Shown: positions 43,765 through 52,264 of the stretch, one piece after another | How positions within the stretch are numbered: position 1 is the stretch's first letter | Layout: every line of letters begins with the position of its first letter | Assembly (NCBI GenBank): GCA_015231955.1 | Contig: JADGAN010000002.1 | Location: 124,001-188,000 of the forward strand | DNA from: Oligoflexia bacterium | GTDB taxonomy: Bacteria > Bdellovibrionota > Bacteriovoracia > Bacteriovoracales > Bacteriovoracaceae | Direction of reading: 5' to 3' | DNA: 64,000 nucleotides | Position numbers and translations under genes: made by a program | Notes under the pieces: model-generated | Seen by the model: the letters and a program-made list of their open reading frames with translations, nothing else | Told to the model about the DNA's origin: nothing | Database searches by the model: none

Positions 43765-45258
43765 TTACTTAACAACGTTATAATCGAGATTTTTCTCAAC
43801 GCCATCTTCTTTTATCAAGGTGAGCTGCAGCTTTTCCAATCCTTGTATATTTCCAAATAAATTCATCACTTCATTAAGGCTTGTAATTTTCTTCCCATTA
43901 ATCTTAACAATCTTATCATTTTCCTCTATCCCTAGATAGGAATAGATACTCCCTGGAACGATATCGGTAACCTTAAATGACATTGTTCCATCGGGATTGG
44001 GCATAGGATTTGCCTTTGCCTGTGTCAACGTTGCACTAATATCCGAAAATTTTTCCAATAAAATCTTTCTGGAGATAAAAAATTTATCTCCATCATTGTG
44101 AATACCTTGCATCTTTTGACTTCGGAGCAGCCTGCTACCCTCTTGCGGCGACAAGATATCTAACTCCTTGCCAATGCGAACGCTCATCTCTTTATTGGCG
44201 ATATACTCACACTGACCTGTTTGCAAGTTCTTTACCACTACTCGCAAGCGATCGACCCTTCCAATGCTAATCAGGCCTGTAATCTTATCTCCCTCTCTCA
44301 AACTTTTGATCTCCTGCTCACTCTCTACTTGAAAGGCAGCAATCGACTTAATGGTGTTTTGCAAAACAATGGTATTCAGTAGTTTTACTGGCAAGCTCGA
44401 AGCAGCGGTGGCCTCTGTACAAATCACATTATCATCAATGGCCACTTTTTTTTGCTCCTCTTCGCTCATCAGCTTGGCGTGAAAAAGATTGCTCATCTTC
44501 ACTAACTCAATTCCACTACTAAAGGACTCTTCTGGGGGTGGTGAAATTAAGATTCCTCCAAAAGGAATTGGCCGGTCGATGGCCCCGCCTCCAAGCATCA
44601 GTGCAAAAATTTTCCCCAAGGAGTAGAACGTGGTGACCACGACACTCACGATAAAGAGCTTGTGTACGATACCTCGATACGGGACCGAAAAAATATTGCG
44701 CCCAAACCTTCTTAGTGGTGGTGCAATTTTGGCCATCTCCTGCGAAATAATCCGTGAAAGAAAAGGAAGGATATTAAGCAGGCGATCCATGATGGAACCA
44801 TGGCCAAGCTCCCGTGTATCCTGTGCCTGCCGTAAATGAAAAAGCAAGCGTTCTTTGACGAATTGCCAGAGCACCTTGGGTCTCTTGGACCAAGGCACCT
44901 CGGCCAAAACCAAAGTAGGCGCCTCTTTTTTCTCGGCAGAAGTTATAATTTTGGTACTTTGAATTCCAGGCCTGGTCTGATCAGGCAATACCATTTTCCT
45001 GGTAAGAGAGAACTCCCCTGTTAGATCTGCTCCCTCTGAATCTGCAACATCAGTAGCGATTTTCCGAGGTGTGGTTACTCCGGTGGCCGAAAACTCCTTG
45101 CTTTCAGTAATCTCGTGATCCTTTTCTAAATCCTCTAGGGATTGACCACCATCACTACCGCTACCGCTATCAGCAGGAGACCTGCGCCTAAAGATTTTTT
45201 CTTTAATGCTTTTTAGAAAATTTATAACGCTCTCAATTTTTTTTTTTGAATTATCCAT
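43765..45258 (-). CDS. gspC: type II secretion protein GspC, long N-terminal extension
   Basis: A 497-residue GspC-like protein linking the inner-membrane platform to the secretin. The single transmembrane segment lies at about 199-222, after a cytoplasmic extension of some 200 residues with no recognised domain; typical GspC has only a short cytoplasmic segment. The HR domain (about 285-360, SSLPVKLLNTIVLQ) and a C-terminal PDZ-like domain (about 435-495, VTDIVPGSIYSYLGIEENDKIVKINGKKI) follow. It is the first gene of the gsp operon. No Shine-Dalgarno sequence is evident at the ATG. Confidence 0.83.
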   Translation of the reverse strand: MDNSKKKIESVINFLKSIKEKIFRRRSPADSGSGSDGGQSLEDLEKDHEITESKEFSATGVTTPRKIATDVADSEGADLTGEFSLTRKMVLPDQTRPGIQSTKIITSAEKKEAPTLVLAEVPWSKRPKVLWQFVKERLLFHLRQAQDTRELGHGSIMDRLLNILPFLSRIISQEMAKIAPPLRRFGRNIFSVPYRGIVHKLFIVSVVVTTFYSLGKIFALMLGGGAIDRPIPFGGILISPPPEESFSSGIELVKMSNLFHAKLMSEEEQKKVAIDDNVICTEATAASSLPVKLLNTIVLQNTIKSIAAFQVESEQEIKSLREGDKITGLISIGRVDRLRVVVKNLQTGQCEYIANKEMSVRIGKELDILSPQEGSRLLRSQKMQGIHNDGDKFFISRKILLEKFSDISATLTQAKANPMPNPDGTMSFKVTDIVPGSIYSYLGIEENDKIVKINGKKITSLNEVMNLFGNIQGLEKLQLTLIKEDGVEKNLDYNVVK

Positions 45259-45410
45259 TTTATTTTATTGTCTATTCGAGTTTACTATGGCGCAATTCGC
45301 GGCATCTTTTTCAGCTCAATGTATAAAAATCAAGCACTCTTTGACTTTGGGAATTCTATGCAAAAATGGACCAAAAAACTACATTTTTCTCTTATACTCC
45401 TATGCTCCGA

Positions 45411-46244
45411 TCAGCTATAAGCGACCACTGCCCGTACGAGATAGTTCACTTTTCCATCAAAATGCACAGTCGCATAGTCAAGTGTTCCTAGCAACGTTTG
45501 AGAGAAAACTCTCTCTGGATTTTTATCCTTGGCCCGTCCCATCTCCCAAGCAATCAACTCAACTTTCTGCATCTTCTTTTGCAAAGGGGCCGCCATGATC
45601 CCATAATTGCTCTGCTCACTTCCCATCTGCGCATAAACACCGTTAGCAGCAACTGCCTCCTTCACTTTTGGAAAAATCCCAAAATGATGGCCTCGAACCC
45701 AGACATCAGAGAGTGCAAGTGGCCGTTTCCATCCCATTAAAGAGACTAAAGGGTAAATCGCCTTAAAGGCGGCCTCTTTTGCACACCAAAGCTTTAAGAG
45801 CGACTGCGAATCGACATCATCTAGGGAGTTAACAAAAAAGCGTGCACTCTCTTTTTTAATAGGTCGGTTGATCGCTTCGATATCAATCCCAATGGAAAAA
45901 AATTGAGAGCGTTTGCTAATGACCGCTACCGCTAAATCGTGATTATGGGTGATGCTAACAATATAATCTGGAAAATTTTTAAGGTAGTGGTGGGAAACAA
46001 TCTCTAGTTGTTTCCAATCGCCTTCTATGCCAAGAAGAGTACGTAAACCCAAGAGAAGGGCCAAGCGGCTTCCCCATTTTTCACGCACACGCTGAGGGGC
46101 AAAACGCTGTAAATCGATTTGTAACCAAGACAATACATCACCACACGCCAAAAAATTTTGAAAATTGAGACCTCTTGGGTACCAATCTTCAACTCTTTCG
46201 CTTGCCCATTTCTCACTTATTGGAATAAGATGCTCTTCAAACAT
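45411..46244 (-). CDS. 4'-phosphopantetheinyl transferase superfamily protein
   Basis: A 277-residue enzyme transferring phosphopantetheine from CoA to a carrier-protein serine. SITHNHDLAVAV (97-108), IGIDIEAINRP (118-128; Asp121 and Glu123 for magnesium) and KLWCAKEAAFKAIYP (151-165; Trp153, Lys156, Glu157, Lys161) are the three PPTase motifs. It is of the two-lobed Sfp/EntD size and is distinct from the short AcpS type. No acpS was found in this window, so it may modify AcpP, a secondary-metabolism carrier, or both. It is divergent from murD. Confidence 0.82.
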   Translation of the reverse strand: MFEEHLIPISEKWASERVEDWYPRGLNFQNFLACGDVLSWLQIDLQRFAPQRVREKWGSRLALLLGLRTLLGIEGDWKQLEIVSHHYLKNFPDYIVSITHNHDLAVAVISKRSQFFSIGIDIEAINRPIKKESARFFVNSLDDVDSQSLLKLWCAKEAAFKAIYPLVSLMGWKRPLALSDVWVRGHHFGIFPKVKEAVAANGVYAQMGSEQSNYGIMAAPLQKKMQKVELIAWEMGRAKDKNPERVFSQTLLGTLDYATVHFDGKVNYLVRAVVAYS

Positions 46245-46287
46245 ATTTTCAATTCTATACCAAGCTTGATCAATAAAGTGAATTATT

Positions 46288-47664
46288 ATGAAACAATTCT
46301 CCTCTCTTAAAATTGCCGTCTATGGACTTGGTATTTCCGGTCTAAAAACGCTAGAACTTCTACACACTATTAATAACAAACTAATCGCCGATGCGCTTCA
46401 ACCAGCATCCCTATGGGTCATCGATAAAGGAGCACCAGAAAATTGGAAAAATCGCAACTCTCCAGAGTTAACAAACATTCTTGAAGCACAGATGATGAAC
46501 CAAGAGTGGCCCCATACCGCAAGTATACTTGCACAAATGGATCTAATTATTTTGGCCCCTGGTATTTCTAAAGAGATAGAGGCACTCCTTTTGGCCATAA
46601 AAAGAGGAGTGCCTATTTGGTCAGAGATCGAACTTGCCTATCAGTTTACTTCCGATGAAAAGATCATTGCCGTTACCGGAACTAATGGCAAAACCACCAC
46701 TGTTACCATGATAGAAGAGATGCTAACTGCTGCTGGCATCCCCCATTTTATTGGAGGCAACATAGGTCTTCCTTTCTCTGCTTATGCAAACGAAAAATTA
46801 AAAAACCAAAACAAGCTTCCCGTCATTGTGCTGGAATTATCGAGCTTTCAATTGGAATCCATTGATCGCTTTCGCCCCAATGTTGCTGTCCTTACAAACC
46901 TCAGCTTCTCCCATCAAGAACGCTATTCAACTTTCGATCTCTATCAAAGGGCAAAGTTTAACATCACCAAAAATCAACATACCACTGACACTCTCATCTA
47001 CAATCAAAGCAATTGTGAACACTTTGCCGATCGTTGGCCAAATAATCTTTCTTTAAATAAGATCGCTTTTAATACGGAGAGTGCCATCAGTTATGTCAAA
47101 CAACATTTTGCACTCGAGCATTTTTCTCTTCCAGGAGCACACAACATAGAAAACCTCTTCTGTGCCATCCAAGCACTCTCAATTTTAGGGATAGAGCATG
47201 CCCCTATTCAAAACAGCATCAACAGCTTCAAGGGCGTTCATTATCGAGTAGAAAAAATCAATGGCAATCGCCAATACACACTCTTTAATGACGCCAAAAG
47301 CACCAATATCGATGCCACGATTCATGCTATCAATGCCGTTAAGAATCCAGGAAAAGCACTCTATCTGATTTTTGGAGGAAAACCACGTGATGGAGGTGCA
47401 GGATATGTGCTGGATCGCCTCTCTCTAGATGATACTGCTATTGCTAAAATATTTCTTATTGGTGAAACCACCAATGAACTTTATGCACAACTACAGCACA
47501 AATTTAATGTAGTTAGAAGCTACAGCATAAAAGATGCTATCTCCTCTATTGATAATGAAAATAATTTCACAGGTATTGTACTCTTTTCCCCAGGATATCC
47601 CTCTTTTGATCAATTCGATAATTATCAGCATCGAGGTAGGTCATTCGAAGAACTATTTTTCTGA
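46288..47664 (+). CDS. murD: UDP-N-acetylmuramoylalanine--D-glutamate ligase
   Basis: A 458-residue Mur ligase adding D-glutamate to UDP-MurNAc-L-Ala in the cytoplasm. YGLGISG is the N-terminal dinucleotide-like loop, GTNGKTTT (131-138) the ATP-binding P-loop, and LELSSFQLESI and FNDAKSTN are MurD motifs. The C-terminal LFSPGYPSFDQFDNYQHRG is the family ending (usually SPACASxDQF). NLSFSHQERY replaces the common NISPDHLDRH, a notable but probably tolerated change. It is monocistronic here, far from a dcw cluster. Its last 12 bases overlap the convergent gene. Confidence 0.9.
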   Translation: MKQFSSLKIAVYGLGISGLKTLELLHTINNKLIADALQPASLWVIDKGAPENWKNRNSPELTNILEAQMMNQEWPHTASILAQMDLIILAPGISKEIEALLLAIKRGVPIWSEIELAYQFTSDEKIIAVTGTNGKTTTVTMIEEMLTAAGIPHFIGGNIGLPFSAYANEKLKNQNKLPVIVLELSSFQLESIDRFRPNVAVLTNLSFSHQERYSTFDLYQRAKFNITKNQHTTDTLIYNQSNCEHFADRWPNNLSLNKIAFNTESAISYVKQHFALEHFSLPGAHNIENLFCAIQALSILGIEHAPIQNSINSFKGVHYRVEKINGNRQYTLFNDAKSTNIDATIHAINAVKNPGKALYLIFGGKPRDGGAGYVLDRLSLDDTAIAKIFLIGETTNELYAQLQHKFNVVRSYSIKDAISSIDNENNFTGIVLFSPGYPSFDQFDNYQHRGRSFEELFF

Positions 47665-48165
47665 TGAAATTTTTCTTTGCTTCTTTTTTTTTGTTTCTTT
47701 TTCTTGCACTTTTTCTGCAACACCTTGATTTAGATTTATTTGTTCCTGCTGTAAATTGTTCTTAATCTTCTCCATTCTCATTTTTTTTGCCAAGAAAATC
47801 TCTTCTTCAATCTGCTCTGCTCTCTCAATTTTCTCTAGCTGTTTCCTCTCTAAATCTTTCATATAAGAATCGAAAACTTTACTACCAACACTGTGAAGAC
47901 TACCTAGTTGCCCATCAATTCCACCGATAAACCGTGCATTTGCATCTTGTTCCATGCCGCTATTTTTAGCATAATATTCACCATCATCAATATCAACATC
48001 AGCATCAACATCAGCATCAACACTCTCCAGCTGGCTTCCTTGAACCTGCAGATTAGAGTTGTGGTTTACTCCGATATTAAAAATCAAAATGGCCGCCACA
48101 AGTAATCCAGAACTTGCTAACAATATTTTTTTTAATTTTTTCTTCTTTGTTGAGTGAGCACGCAT
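47653..48165 (-). CDS. membrane-anchored coiled-coil protein, unknown
   Basis: A 170-residue protein: basic N-terminus, one transmembrane segment at about 14-31 (ILLASSGLLVAAILIF), an acidic linker with a VDADVDADVDID repeat (about 49-60), then a charged helical coiled-coil tail rich in Glu, Lys and Gln (about 100-165). The type II orientation would place the tail in the periplasm. The linker is encoded by a 12-base tandem repeat of ATCAACATCAGC type. No family is recognised. Confidence 0.45.
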   Translation of the reverse strand: MRAHSTKKKKLKKILLASSGLLVAAILIFNIGVNHNSNLQVQGSQLESVDADVDADVDIDDGEYYAKNSGMEQDANARFIGGIDGQLGSLHSVGSKVFDSYMKDLERKQLEKIERAEQIEEEIFLAKKMRMEKIKNNLQQEQINLNQGVAEKVQEKETKKKKQRKISSEK

Positions 48166-48664
48166 ACAAGGGCCCTCTTGGTTTTATAACATATCGGATA
48201 CGTCTGGCTTTTCTTAAATCCATAAAGCTCAAATAAAAAACAGATACCCCCCTCTACCAAACGCTTGTTTATTACTGCATCTATCAATTGTGCCACAAGA
48301 TCTTCACTCCAGAGATAAATGGCAACTACGGTTGGCGCTTATTGATTTATCTTAGAGCACTTAAAGCAGTGAAAAAAAAAGATCAAATAATAATTGTTTG
48401 ACAAAAATCGATATTGTGAGAAAATTTTTGAATAACCTAATAGGATATCTACGTTCCCTATTAAAAAACAGTTCAGTCAAATACTAATGTATTTAGTTTT
48501 ATCTGACGATATAGACGATACAGAAGTTAGATGGACGCCAAGATTCTGTTTTTGTTTATTGCTGTGAAAAAATTACGTGTTCACGTATTAGATCGGATGA
48601 TGGACTTATTAACGTAAAACAGTTATATTGGCCCTGTCTTAAATCAAAGATCGGAGGTACCTAC
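48166..48664. other. 499-base intergenic region upstream of mltD
   Basis: No supportable gene is seen. A TTGACA at 48398-48403 is followed after 17 bases by AAAATT, only a weak -10, so a promoter here is uncertain. GGAGG at 48653-48657 serves the mltD start. Several A- and T-runs and a 26-codon open frame at about 48487 without a ribosome binding site are present. Confidence 0.5.
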
Positions 48665-50062
48665 ATGCTCAAAACGAGTTCAAAAATTATTGTTTCAAAG
48701 GCCCAAGTTGCTGCACTAATATTAACTACGCTCACTACACTTGGATTCTCCGGTTGTGCACTTAATACTCAAAAAAATACAGGCGCTAATTTTGATCCTC
48801 AAAAAGAGCTCGGAGAGGTCTCGATTCCGTCTATGCCTATAGGCAAGCTTTCAGACAAATTGTCAACTGATGTGACTCCATCTCAAGATCTCTCGGGAAA
48901 TTTCGTTCCTGAAGGAGCAAAAAAAGACATCATAGATAAGTGGATCAACTATTACACAGTAAGAGATCGCGATCGCTTTATTCAGCACTTAAAAAATGGC
49001 AATCGCTATCGCTCCCTAGTAGAATCTATCTTCAAGCAGTACGCCTTACCTCAAGACCTCTATTATCTTGGCATCATTGAGAGTGGCTACAACCTAAAAA
49101 TTAAAAGTCGTGCTCACGCTGTGGGTCCTTGGCAATTCATGAAAGGGACTGCTATCCGCTATGGACTTAAAGTAAATCAGTATACCGATGAGCGAAGAAA
49201 TATCTTTAAATCAACTCATGCGGCAGCAATGTATCTAAGAGATCTTTATGCTATCTTCAGTGACTGGGAGCTTGCACTTGCCGCCTATAACGCTGGTGAG
49301 TATAAAATCATCAAGGCCATTCGCAAAGGAAAGAGTAGAGAGTACGATATCTTAACCGATAAAAGACTAATTCCTAAAGAAACCAGAAACTATCTGCCCA
49401 AGCTTTTGGCAGTAAAGACCATCGAACAAAATTTAAACAGCTACGGCTTTGATTCAGGTAGTGATCTCTATGTCAATCCACAACCAACGCCGATGTCCTC
49501 TTCAATCGACTTTCACGATATTGGTACCATGCTGCTAAAATACTCCGTAGCGGTTGCTGACTTATTACCACTTATTCAACTGAGCGAAGAGAGTTTCCAC
49601 GAGTTAAATCCTGACATCAAAGGGCCTTACATTTACGCTAGTGATGCCAAGCCTTTTGTATTACATCTACCTACCTCTCTCGCAAAAGATCTCTCTGATA
49701 AACTTGTCAACGCTCCCTTACCAAAGATCACCATCGATCAATTCAAACTGCTTGCTGTCTATAAAATTGATGAAGATCGCCCTTTAAAGAAAAAGAAGAA
49801 AAGTAGACGCTATCGCAATGACAAGCGCTCTGCCAAAATTGCCAGTTTAGATCATGAACTCTCTGATCCAGAGAATGATTACACTCCAAGTAACAAAAAG
49901 AAAAAGTATTCCAAGAAGACCAAAACTTATAGAGTTAAAAAGGGTGACAGTTTGGCCAAAATCGCTTCCCGCTTTGGTGTCAGTGTAGATGACCTACGCT
50001 CGATCAATGGTAACACTAGCAGAATCTACCCCAACCAAAAAATCGACATCATATCAAACTAG
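48665..50062 (+). CDS. mltD: membrane-bound lytic murein transglycosylase D-like lipoprotein
   Basis: A 465-residue peptidoglycan lytic transglycosylase. The N-terminal signal ends in FSGC, a near-canonical lipobox with Cys31. The SLT domain begins at about 125, with catalytic Glu139 in GIIESGYNLKIKS, the AVGPWQFMKGTA motif, and ALAAYNAGEYKI. A lysine-rich linker (about 373-415) leads to one LysM domain at about 418-462 (YRVKKGDSLAKIASRFGVSVDDLRSIN). E. coli MltD has two LysM domains; here one is visible. GGAGG precedes the ATG. It acts in the periplasm or at the outer membrane. Confidence 0.9.
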   Translation: MLKTSSKIIVSKAQVAALILTTLTTLGFSGCALNTQKNTGANFDPQKELGEVSIPSMPIGKLSDKLSTDVTPSQDLSGNFVPEGAKKDIIDKWINYYTVRDRDRFIQHLKNGNRYRSLVESIFKQYALPQDLYYLGIIESGYNLKIKSRAHAVGPWQFMKGTAIRYGLKVNQYTDERRNIFKSTHAAAMYLRDLYAIFSDWELALAAYNAGEYKIIKAIRKGKSREYDILTDKRLIPKETRNYLPKLLAVKTIEQNLNSYGFDSGSDLYVNPQPTPMSSSIDFHDIGTMLLKYSVAVADLLPLIQLSEESFHELNPDIKGPYIYASDAKPFVLHLPTSLAKDLSDKLVNAPLPKITIDQFKLLAVYKIDEDRPLKKKKKSRRYRNDKRSAKIASLDHELSDPENDYTPSNKKKKYSKKTKTYRVKKGDSLAKIASRFGVSVDDLRSINGNTSRIYPNQKIDIISN

Positions 50063-50072
50063 CTGTTTGTAA

Positions 50073-50765
50073 TTTAAAGTCTACTTCATTTCCATTGCAA
50101 ATACGACAAAAGTTGAGGTCACTCAAGAGCAATACAGTTATGTTCTCAATCGAAAGGGAGATCTGCTAATTCATCCCACTATCGAGAATGAAAATCTTTA
50201 TAAAAATGACTTTATTCAAGAAATCATTCTCAAAGGGAATGGTCTCTTCAAATACTCCTGGAAGGGTGAGACTGTCTTTGCTGGTTTTGCTACACTCAAA
50301 GCACCACTGGATTGGATCGTTGTCAGCAGAATGAGCTCGACCAGACTCCATGCTGTCATTATCAAGTTTGCCTCTTTTATTTTGATCTCTCTTACTCTTA
50401 TCACTGTTTTTTGTGCGTATTTTATTCGCAATTTTTCCAAAACACTCTCTATCCCTATCATCCGCGTTTCAGAGCATCTCGACCTCATGTCACAAGGTGA
50501 TTTTTCCATTCTGGTCTCCCCTTATGCCATTGGCAGCACACTCTCGACGACCTCCTCCACTATCAATAGCAGTTCCTCCGAGATCGCAAACTCGCTTCAA
50601 CATACCACCCAGACCATTCTCGCAGCAGAGGATCAAGGGAAACAGACCACCGAAAAGGCAAAGATCGCAGAAGGGAAAATGAGTGAGGCCAACTCTGCCA
50701 TCAAGATCATTGAAGACAACTCAAAAAAAAGTAAGTTTAAACTGTTTTACTGGAATCCAGTTTAA
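50073..50765 (+). pseudogene. remnant of a Cache-HAMP methyl-accepting chemoreceptor
   Basis: One open frame encodes the second half of a Cache-type sensor (TKVEVTQEQYSYVLNRKGDLLIHP, then KGETVFAGFATLKAPLDWIVVSRMS), a transmembrane segment (LHAVIIKFASFILISLTLITVF), a HAMP-like stretch and the beginning of a signalling coiled coil. It has no start codon before the sensor, lacks the first transmembrane segment and the entire methyl-accepting hairpin tip, and stops in a terminator hairpin. The frame begins 10 bases after mltD. A normal chemoreceptor needs about 500-650 residues; about 230 remain. I read it as a decayed fragment; expression of the 144-residue portion from ATG 50331 is unlikely. 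Confidence 0.7.
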
Positions 50766-50771
50766 ACTTAC
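50731..50771 (-). terminator. Rho-independent terminator of the secreted-protein gene
   Basis: GTAAGTTTAAACTG and CAGTTTAAACTTAC form a perfect 14-base inverted repeat around a 13-base loop. Read on the minus strand the stem follows directly from the stop codon (TAA is within its first arm) and is followed by eight consecutive T. This terminates leftward transcription from the secreted-protein gene and possibly from the Bat operon upstream. Confidence 0.85.
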
Positions 50772-51298
50772 AAATCGTTAATCATGATTTTCGTAATTAA
50801 CTCGCTTACGTTTTCTTGCAATCTATAGGAGAGCCTTTTTTGAACAGGAAACCATTCCGCCTTATATGGTTGTTCCGATTTCACAACATCTCCTGTAAAC
50901 GTGAGTTCGCAAGAGGTATAGTCTTTTTGCTCTAAATTCATTTCAAAAACTTCAAAAGACCTTTCATTTTCTCGATTGTCGTTATTTAAATGTGAAGCAT
51001 ATGCAAAATCTATATAAATTTTTTCCTGGCAAGGTAAGCTTGCCCCTGCGATCTCTTTCATGAAGTTAAATGTGATGGCCACACCACTGGGTGTTTCCAC
51101 TAATCTCGTAATAAAGAGGCGGCTTTTCAGTGGTGATCCGGGTGTTTGGTAGAGGTGCTCCCATACCATTTGCTTTTGGAGTAAGGGAATGCTCTCTTGT
51201 GCTTTGATTGGTGAAGAAATACTGAAGAGAATTAGCATGCAGATGCTGGGAATAAATAACGAAATTGTAATACAAAAGATATTGCGATTATTTTTCAT
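50768..51298 (-). CDS. secreted protein of unknown function
   Basis: A 176-residue exported protein with a signal peptide (hydrophobic 9-29) ending near IKAQE (residue 34). The mature part is beta-rich with two or more cysteines (LPCQEK, TSCELTF) and the pattern SRLFITRLVETPSGVAITFNF. I do not recognise it. AAGGAGG stands six bases before the ATG. It follows batE by about 140 bases and may be the last gene in the Bat transcript or have its own promoter. Confidence 0.6.
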   Translation of the reverse strand: MKNNRNIFCITISLFIPSICMLILFSISSPIKAQESIPLLQKQMVWEHLYQTPGSPLKSRLFITRLVETPSGVAITFNFMKEIAGASLPCQEKIYIDFAYASHLNNDNRENERSFEVFEMNLEQKDYTSCELTFTGDVVKSEQPYKAEWFPVQKRLSYRLQENVSELITKIMINDL

Positions 51299-51376
51299 AA
51301 GGAACCTCCTTCCAAAGATCCCTTTGTTTTACTTCTGCTCTTATGAAAGTTCAATTTTTTTATTAAAAACCACGGG

Positions 51377-51394
51377 GAAGTGCCACCCCACTTC
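51377..51394 (-). terminator. possible weak terminator after batE
   Basis: GAAGTG and CACTTC form a six-base hairpin with loop CCACCC about 45 bases beyond the batE stop. On the minus strand it is followed, after a GC-rich stretch, by a five-T run. The T-run is separated from the stem, so termination would be partial at best. Confidence 0.3.
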
Positions 51395-51404
51395 TGAGAC
51401 TTGG

Positions 51405-51442
51405 CGCGCTCACATGATGAGTCCCAAAAGTCGGCTGGCTCA
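51405..51442 (-). repeat. member of the GCCRGCCGACTTT repeat family after batE
   Basis: On the minus strand, TGAGCCAGCCGACTTTTGGGAC starts at the batE stop codon itself. It is similar over about 34 bases to the sequence running leftward from 7076 (GTGCCGGCCGACTTTCGTGAC), roughly two thirds identical, with GCCGACTTT shared exactly. The family thus occurs at least twice at gene 3' ends and a third time in shortened form at 6652. Confidence 0.45.
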
Positions 51443-52231
51443 AATAGATACTACGTCTGATTGCTTAATCCAACCCTTTTTGCCATCACTAAGTTCAATT
51501 TGTAACCATTCATTACCATCAATAAACATCTTATCTTTAATATAAAAATCGGCACCCTCATGAATTTGAAACAAGACAATATTATCTTTACCAGTGGCAG
51601 AGTAAACGCTTGCTATCTCCTTTATCACTACACCGAAATCTCTACTCTCCACATACCATTTCATCACGGTAATCGGTCCCCAAAAGATTAAAAGCATCAA
51701 CAGCAAAATCTTTACCCCTTTAATCCATGCCAGCGAAGACAAAGAGCGCATCCACAGCATTGCAAATAACAGGGAAAAGAAAAGCAACATAATCACTAGC
51801 AAAGTATAACAACTTGCTTGCAGGTTTTGAGGGATGTAAGCAGCAATTTTTCCTAACACCCCATCAAGTCCTCCAAAATTTTTTTCTGAAATCTTATCCA
51901 CGGTTTTTGCTAAGGCATAATCAAGGTTGTAACGAACATCGGCATTTCCAGGCATTAAAAGTAGTGCCTGCTTATAATGAAAAATGGCAAGACCTAGCTT
52001 ACTCAAACGAAAATAAGCATTCCCTAAATTATAGTGAATGCCGCCACTCTTTATCCCACTTTTAATGATCTCATGATAAGATTGAATCGCAACTTCATAT
52101 TGCCCTTTTTCAAAAGCAGCATTGCCCATGCTTAACAACCTATCAGCATTAAAATCTTGAGCAGGTATTGCTTCTATTTTAAATACCACTCCTAAAATCA
52201 CACTTAATATCACTAAATATACTATTTTCAT
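51440..52231 (-). CDS. batE: BatE-like TPR/SH3 membrane protein
   Basis: A 263-residue protein with a signal-anchor N-terminus, two or three TPR repeats (about 33-110, AAFEKGQYEVAIQSYHEII and HYNLGNAYFRLSKLGLAIFHYKQAL), two transmembrane segments (about 138-160 and 170-190) and a C-terminal SH3-like domain (IHEGADFYIKDKMFIDGNEWLQIELSDGKKGWI). This is the BatE layout of MoxR-Bat aerotolerance operons. It is the fifth bat gene in order, 33 bases after batD. The exact role of Bat proteins is unsettled; envelope integrity and stress tolerance are proposed for the family. Confidence 0.82.
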   Translation of the reverse strand: MKIVYLVILSVILGVVFKIEAIPAQDFNADRLLSMGNAAFEKGQYEVAIQSYHEIIKSGIKSGGIHYNLGNAYFRLSKLGLAIFHYKQALLLMPGNADVRYNLDYALAKTVDKISEKNFGGLDGVLGKIAAYIPQNLQASCYTLLVIMLLFFSLLFAMLWMRSLSSLAWIKGVKILLLMLLIFWGPITVMKWYVESRDFGVVIKEIASVYSATGKDNIVLFQIHEGADFYIKDKMFIDGNEWLQIELSDGKKGWIKQSDVVSI

Positions 52232-52264
52232 TTCTGTCTTTCCTGTCTTTACTACTGCAATAAC

